DNA from: Rhizopus sp. PT2906
Taxonomy: Eukaryota; Mucoromycota; Mucoromycetes; Mucorales; Rhizopodaceae
Assembly: GCA_025529335.1 (NCBI GenBank)
Contig: JAMYHX010000012.1
Span: forward strand, 124,001-188,000
Length of the DNA stretch: 64,000 bases
Reading direction: 5' to 3'
Shown: positions 58,784 to 64,000 of the stretch, piece after piece
How the letters are laid out: each line of letters opens with the position of its first letter
Position numbering within the stretch: position 1 is the first letter of the stretch
Notes under the pieces: model-generated
The model's input: the letters and a program-made list of their open reading frames with translations, nothing else
What the model was told of the DNA's origin: nothing
Database searches by the model: none
Position numbers and translations under genes: made by a program

Positions 58784-60319
58784 GAAACTATTCAGTTTTA
58801 TCATTCTATATGTGCTGTAATATTATAGGTCTACCACGATTTCGAGTATTCAAAGCATATCCACGTCGACATCCTTAAGCTTTGCAATACCGGTGTTGTG
58901 GATACTTAAGGATTATAGCAATAAACATAGAACAATTATAGTCATGTTAAGCATAACCTGAGATTCAATGCATTAATCCCAATTCAGGGCTGCATAACCT
59001 TGATTAGATTTTATTGTATTTAATTGTATACTTCTTTGGTACATAATAACTGATATAGCCAATAAGAGCATATTACCTGTTACTGCGCACTGGATAAATA
59101 ATATTTACTTGACAACCGTTGCTAGGCTATGGTGTGATTTGATCTCGATCCAATTACATTGCTCAGGGTCAAATGCAGTTAGCGTTGGACCCTAATTGCT
59201 ATTGTTATCTCCGTTTGGAAAATTTTATATCTGATCCAGTAAGGCAGGTACATTTTATGATCCAATAGGGTCAAGAACAAACAGGAAGATACTTTAGGCG
59301 AATTGATCGTAATTACTACCTATGAATAAGGATTATTAATTGTCCCAGGATAACCAGGTTTACCCGTTGAAGAAAAAGTATAAATAGAGGAAGATTTTTC
59401 ATGTCAATAAAAGATATCATATTTTTTTTTGTTATATTCTTAAACAAGAGAATATACACAGTTCTAACAGTAATTCTGTCTTTTCTATTCTACCCTACGT
59501 ATTTTCCATTATCCCAAACATCAAGCTCTCCTTAAAAGGATATTTATAGTCAATGATTTGAAAGTCTACTACATAACTTGTATCTACATGTTTGATGAGT
59601 TTACTTGTGGTTGATTATGATTCAAACTGTTCTGTTTTCTACATTCGTAACAACATCATGTCGTCTAAGGGGCTATCGTCGGGGATCTACATAATGGATT
59701 TATTTTTTAATGTGTTAATTCTTTTGTTGATTACAACAGCTGTGATCTGAAGATTGATGGACTTTTCGTTTATTTCAATTTTTTTTTTGGAATGCTTATA
59801 CTAATTTAATGTTGATAAATATGCAATATGAAGTAAATGTTGAATCATTGAAACATGCATCTGCATGCATGTAATTATCAATGTTATCAGATACCAAAAA
59901 TGGTATCAACATTGTAAAAAGGCTATGCTTGTTTATTGAGTGTAAATTGAGCTATATAGAGTTTCTGTCGCGTGATCAGTTGATCTTAATAGATCAAAAG
60001 AAATAAATTGCGTTATGTAAGAGTAAAAGTGAAAATAAAATGAATCCTATTGATACAAGGCTTTAATGTAAGCGTATCGGTAGATAAGAGTGATAAAAGA
60101 AAAGAAAAGTATAAAAGAAAAGAAAAGTATAAAAGAGTAATAAAAAGTGCTTTAGAATACCAAATGTATTAGAAAGTAAAGAGTTCAAATAAAAGAACAT
60201 AAAGATGAGTGAGTTATACTGAGAACTGACTAACTGATAGCTGGACTGATTGATTTATTTAAAAAATATTGATTGTATTTATACTAAAAAAAATATTAAG
60301 TTTAGTTTGGTTGTACTTC
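58784..60319. other. AT-rich region with promoter-like and repeated segments
   Basis: No gene. A TATA-like AGTATAAATAGAGG near 59,379 followed by CAATAAAAG at 59,405 resembles a second LTR-like promoter/terminator pair. From about 59,990 the plus strand becomes strongly purine-rich with AAAAGAAAAGTAT tandem units at 60,098-60,135. Confidence 0.4.
59890..59907. repeat. GATACC hairpin, copy 1
   Basis: GATACC-aaaaat-GGTATC. Similar hairpins lie at 60,831-60,848 (second arm GGTGTC) and 61,350-61,367. The last two share a longer flank (AGTACAA before, TCAGT after). Confidence 0.6.
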
Positions 60320-60417
60320 ATGAGGGGCATGAGTTTCTTCTGGGTCGTGAAGTTCGCTTCACTCATGAACCTCATAAGGGTAACGAAATTCATCAGCCTC
60401 AACTCCGCTTTCGTTAC
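60320..60417. repeat. GC-richer block of three inverted repeats
   Basis: ATGAGGGGCATGAG (60,320-60,333) pairs with CTCATGAACCTCAT (60,362-60,375), 12 of 14 positions. Inside is the perfect hairpin GTGAAG-TTCG-CTTCAC (60,347-60,362). Next to it GTAACGAAA (60,380-60,388) pairs with TTTCGTTAC (60,409-60,417). The block is about 45-50% GC in surroundings of roughly 25%. Confidence 0.7.
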
Positions 60418-60502
60418 AGTATTGTTATTGGGTGTTAGTAAAGGGAAAAGTGTCAGTAGTAAGGTTAAAAAATAAGTTTTATAAGTAGGATTTGTTATTG
60501 TT

Positions 60503-61004
60503 GTGACCACCAGATCTTTATATAAGATCAATATAGAGCAATATAATGCTAAGTCTTGAAAGATAAAATAAAAAAATAATAAAGGAGTTATATAAGCAAA
60601 ATGTTGTTTAAGATATAAGAAAAGTTATTGTGATCAGAAGATTGAGTCTTAAGATGTTGTTTATTTCAAGAATGATGTGGGGATATTTATACTATTTGGA
60701 TAAGTAAATATGCGATATAAAATAAATGGTAAATGATAAATAATAAATGATAAATGGTAAATGATAAATAATAAATGATATATGATAAATCATAAATCAT
60801 AAAATCTTGCATAAGACATGCAGAGTACAAGATACCAAAAAGGGTGTCAGTGTAATTTTGTTAGACCTTGGGTTCGAGTGTGTTGTAAAAGATAATAAAA
60901 ATAGAAGTTTGTGTGTTCGTAGTCTTTTGTAAGACTTGGGGTTCGTATCAAAAGTGTTTAAAAGGTAAAGTTATAATAAGAGTTCAATGTGTGACCACCA
61001 GATC
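60503..61004 (+). repeat. GTGACCACCAGATC direct repeat pair
   Basis: The 14-mer GTGACCACCAGATC occurs at 60,503-60,516 and at 60,991-61,004, both on the plus strand, 488 bp apart. Each copy is followed within about 20 bp by GATCA. Part of the repeat-rich purine-skewed segment. Confidence 0.6.
60726..60805 (+). repeat. AT-rich tandem repeat (AAATGATAAAT units)
   Basis: Imperfect tandem array built from ATAAATGGTAAATGAT / ATAAATAATAAATGAT-like units, about 80 bp. Confidence 0.8.
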
Positions 61005-61497
61005 GTGTAAAGTTGATCAGACTGAGTTATATAAAGTAAAAGGAATAATAAAGAAGATAAAAAGGTTCCTGAATCCACTTATTTGGATTGTTCAGAAGTA
61101 AATAAAAGATAAAAATAAAAAGAAAAGGTTGTGATTCAAATCGTAAGTGATTTATTGAATGGTTTTTTGAAAAATGAAAAGGACAATGCCTTTTATATCT
61201 GTTAAAAATAAAGTTGGTCGATATAAGGTTCATTTGGTTTAAAGTTCACTTCATTTATGGTTCAAACGTTAAATGGGCAAACCTTAATCTCGCAGTCCAA
61301 AAAGAATAAATTATGGTCATTGGTGCTACACTGGTTCGCTACAGTACAAGATACCAAAAAGGGTATCAGTATCATTGGAATTGGATCGCTACATCATTAA
61401 AGAAAATTTCGAGTGATCTTCCTTATGACATTACAGAACCATCGGCTATTATTTTACCCGGTAAAACAATTAAAAATAAGGGCCGAAGCCACTCTGT

Positions 61498-61581
61498 TCC
61501 GGCCTACCAGATTCGAACTAGTGACCTAAAGATGACAGCATTCACTACAGTCTTCCGCTCTACCAACTGAGCTAAGGCCGG
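61498..61581 (-). tRNA. tRNA-Tyr (anticodon GTA) with 11-nt intron
   Basis: Read on the minus strand: acceptor arm CCGGCCT pairs perfectly with AGGCCGG; TA; D arm GCTC-AGTTGGTA-GAGC; G26; anticodon stem GAAGA with loop CTGTAG..A and stem TCTTT; variable AGGTC; T arm ACTAG-TTCGAAT-CTGGT; discriminator A. Anticodon GTA (Tyr). The 11-nt intron TGAATGCTGTC follows position 37, the canonical site; eukaryotic tRNA-Tyr genes normally carry such an intron. A and B boxes are intact, and a T-rich Pol III stop (TTATTTTT) lies about 20 bp downstream. It sits in otherwise gene-free, repeat-rich DNA. Confidence 0.93.
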
Positions 61582-62360
61582 TTTCACATTTTTCGATGAA
61601 AGTAAAAATTGACATATAAAAATATTAAGGTCCGGGCCGAATTTTATTGTGTCCGAGTCGCATTTTATTTTCTTCGGTCCGTTGCTTTGTCTTTGTCCTG
61701 AACCTTTGAAGTCCCTAAAACCTTTTGAAACTTTCCCTTCCTTTCCGCCTAGTTCATTCAGTGTCAGCTGTTCAGCACATTGACTTCATTTTCCTTTCTG
61801 GGCGTAATTGCTGAAGAATTGTTGAATGTGTTGCGAGATATAAACTGTAACTTTCAACAATACCTTTTTATTTTATAGAAAGATAAAATTTAAAGAAAAA
61901 CATAAATTATTAATACAGGGCAGCAATATACACTAAATTGCTGTATAGGTTATTAGCGCGATATCATTCTGTTTACAATGGTTTTGATGTATCTTTTTAA
62001 GCCACTAATAGAATGCTTTTTTTTTTTTTTTTTTGTAATCTTCAACAAAAATGAAATAACCAAATGAACCCATTACTCTCTTCAATGCCCAGCTTCAGGA
62101 TGGAGATGTAATTGAGGAGCCTATAGTTCTTTAAAGTGATGAAGGAGAATATGTTTGCGTTATTCTTGACATTGAATGATGTTCGGAGAAAACATAAAGC
62201 AAAGATGTAAAAAGGCAAGCATGTCCGCGTTATTCGTAACAACATTAATGCGCCTTTTATGAAATCGATCGTAAGTCTAATACCCTTAAGAAGGTCATAG
62301 AGAAGTAAAATTGTCTTATTTGCGATCCTAAGTTAGAAATAAAGCTTTGCAACCGTTACG
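61582..62360. other. Intergenic, AT-rich
   Basis: No gene seen. A pyrimidine-rich stretch (61,600-61,760) follows the tRNA; a T-run at about 62,019-62,034. Confidence 0.6.
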
Positions 62361-62678
62361 GTCAACTTTAAATTCGGTGATAAGAAATGTATACAACTAG
62401 GTCGAGGTTTACGTCAAAGAGGCCCCATCAGTCCTCTTTTGTTCAATTCAGTAATGTAACACTTGGTTAAATCCATTATTTATTCTCAACGAATTCGTAA
62501 TTTTGCTTTTCCTTTAACCGACAATATGGAGGGCTATCCTTGGTTGCCTGAAATCCTTCAAGATTTAATTTTTGTGTTTGTTCATTCTCTTTTGTATTTC
62601 TGTCTTTCAATAGTTCACCATGATTTCAAATGGAAATCAGACGAATATGTAGTCATATTTGGCAATACATATTCTTGA
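62361..62678 (+). pseudogene. LINE-type reverse transcriptase relic
   Basis: VNFKFGDKKCIQLGRGLRQR continues into GPISPLLFNSVM, then a stop at 62,457. The GLRQ(G)-P-SPLLFN block is reverse-transcriptase motif 4 of non-LTR (L1-like) elements; here the Gly after GLRQ is Arg. After the stop another frame (62,463-62,678) continues with low-quality coding-like sequence (FAFPLTDNMEGYPWLPEIL). The YxDD core is absent. It is a short, dead 5' or internal fragment. Confidence 0.6.
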
Positions 62679-63084
62679 ATAATCACCATGTAGATTTTTC
62701 CTATCAAACGTGCCTCTGAGTGTTCAAAGATTCAACATCAAAACTAACCTGCCCTCATGGTCCTTGCTCTGACTCGCTTGTCCCGCCCTCTTTGCTCTCT
62801 GGCGTGTATATCTGGAGCGTTCTCCCAATTGCCTCTTCTTGGGGCCCTGAATTCTCTCTGTCCTCTGTTTCCCTTTTTTTTTTTTTTGTTTAAATTACAT
62901 AATCCCTCGCACTTACAATTCAAATATGTCAATATTGAGCCTTTTAGCCAAACTGTCGTATTTGACCATATCTAATACTAAGCTTTACGTGTGAGATTAC
63001 ATTTGACTTAATTACATGTACCTTAAAATAATCTAATTTCTTTTTTTGCTATGAGCTCTTCCTCTCACTTCTAATAAAAGGATA
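62679..63084. other. Intergenic, with GC-richer patch
   Basis: A GC-richer patch at about 62,750-62,870 reads on the minus strand as an Arg-rich peptide (FRAPRRGNWENAPDIHARE), which may be part of a mobile-element leader. No gene supported. Confidence 0.4.
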
Positions 63085-63620
63085 AAACAGAGACTCATCA
63101 CTTCTTTGCTTTTATTCTACACATTTACACGAATACTAACAACAACTACAACCAATACCTCACAACCTACTCAAGAGATTGATCAGAATTCTTTCCGTTC
63201 TGTTTCTCAACCGTCCTCTCCTGTTTCGGCTACTGCAGAGGTTCATTCTAATGATGAAATGGAGGTGGCCTCTCATTATTCTGAACATTCAGTAGAACCT
63301 GATGAAATATCCCCCTAGTGATACAGAAGTGAATGAAGCCCAAAATGATCTCAAATTATCAGTTTTCATGTCTCCTCCTCAGGGCGTTTCCGCTAGTCAT
63401 AGCGGCCACAATTGAAACGCTCCAGACAAACTGAATCTTTAGTTTTATTATTACAATATATAATAACCACCAGGCTTTCAAGTTGCTGTCTTTGAATGGC
63501 AATAGCTTTTTCAAAGTTAATAAACCATCTACACGAAAATAATGTATACGGCACATCCGGTCTTATAACTCCACATTTGTTACTCTAAAAGAAGTGGATA
63601 ATAGTGATAACTTCATCCTC
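63085..63620 (+). pseudogene. Probable LINE ORF1-like (Gag-like) relic
   Basis: A frame to 63,318 reads TTTNTSQPTQEIDQNSFRSV, SQPSSPVSATAEVHSNDEME and HYSEHSVEPDEISP, a Ser/Pro/Glu-rich N-terminal-like segment. After a frame change it continues (PSDTEVNEAQNDLKLSVFMS, PPQGVSASHSGHN), then a third frame has LLSLNGNSFFKVNKPSTRK at about 63,480-63,540. Consecutive coherent pieces separated by stops and frame changes show decay. Assignment to a LINE ORF1 rests on the neighbouring reverse-transcriptase relic and composition, and is weak. Confidence 0.4.
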
Positions 63621-64000
63621 TCGTTTTGATTTATGACATCAACAGTTTGTTGTCATCAAAGCTTATGGACTCAATAATGTGGTCTAGTTTGTTTTGATCC
63701 TTTATTTTTAGTCACACGTACTCCTATTCCAGAAGATGCAAGATGCCTTCTGGCTCAAGTTACGCATATCCACGATTTTATAGAACCTTTCCTTATCCTT
63801 GTTATCTACGCTTCGGCAAATGTAGCAAGAGAGAGTACAGCTTTCTGTATATAACTTAAAAATTAAATCATTTATATGAAATTTTGTTACAAAAGAAGGG
63901 CGAACAATTCAATCTGATCCTCTGTAGGGAGTATCACCTTCTTTGGTTAATATGAACCAAGTCGTGAATTTCTTCCATCAGCCGGAAGTTTTTCACCAAT
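63621..64000. other. No gene seen at right edge
   Basis: Only short fragments such as RTPIPEDARCLLAQVTHIHD (about 63,720-63,780) look coding-like; they may continue the same relic. Confidence 0.4.

Noticed and set aside
58543..58788. Target-site duplication of the putative LTR
   Set aside because: ATCAG on the left and GAAAC on the right do not match.
60250..60531. Overlapping 60-90 codon frames on both strands at 60,250-60,530
   Set aside because: They arise from the inverted-repeat block and its surroundings; a structured repeat explains them better than a gene.
60726..60805. CRISPR-like array
   Set aside because: AT-rich tandem units without spacers, in eukaryotic DNA; a simple tandem repeat.

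Overview
The window looks like nuclear DNA of a filamentous fungus of the Mucoromycota, most likely a mucoralean. The grounds are an AT-rich sequence, genes broken by many introns of about 45-70 bp with TACTAAC-like branch sites, short intergenic gaps, and a fungal gene set. Species cannot be fixed from the sequence alone. All exon chains given here were read by eye from splice signals and frame continuity, so individual junctions are inferences.

Region 1 (1-21,108) is gene-dense. It holds an SR-type splicing factor, a giant Ser/Thr-rich signalling-mucin-like membrane protein, a uridine kinase/UPRT-like fusion, an RS-tailed cyclophilin, VMA21, a small membrane protein, an acidic low-complexity protein, tropomyosin, a DnaJ protein, a DHTKD1-type 2-oxoadipate dehydrogenase E1 and the succinate dehydrogenase flavoprotein. 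Several convergent pairs end within 6-24 bp of each other.

Region 2 (21,195-26,127) is the standout. Between the SDHA and NEDD8 genes, bounded by a 13-bp direct repeat, lie a decayed MULE/SWIM transposase on the minus strand and, divergent from it, an intron-rich gene of about 820 codons. That gene carries the hallmarks of a Fanzor, the eukaryotic TnpB-like RNA-guided nuclease: a TDG strand, RuvC-I GLDPG, the rearranged RuvC-II with VDEFRTS, a zinc ribbon and RuvC-III RDINAALN. A 1-nt frame change sits in an A-rich tract just before the GDAS motif, so the copy may be inactive, or the tract may be mis-assembled.

Region 3 (26,194-50,365) is gene-dense again: NEDD8, a multicopper oxidase divergent from a bZIP-DUF3425 factor, a membrane-anchored GT5-like glycosyltransferase, GINS subunit Psf2, a TTC7/Ypp1-like TPR protein, a bHLH factor, a poly-Q membrane protein, a tail-anchored heme oxygenase with N-terminal Cys-Pro motifs, biotin-protein ligase, SF3A1, the KEOPS subunit Cgi121, a 26-residue zinc-knuckle peptide, an orphan protein and a PHOSPHO1/YNL010W-like HAD phosphatase.

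Region 4 (50,366-64,000) is an AT-rich gene desert with no convincing protein gene. It holds decayed mobile DNA (a pogo-like terminal repeat cluster, a possible solo LTR, LINE reverse-transcriptase and ORF1 relics), short dispersed hairpins, tandem repeats, and one clear intron-containing tRNA-Tyr. It could be pericentromeric or another heterochromatic block, which is an inference.

The housekeeping genes form no operon-like functional cluster. The mitochondrial genes (DHTKD1, SDHA) and RNA-processing genes (SR protein, cyclophilin-RS, SF3A1) are neighbours without evident co-regulation.
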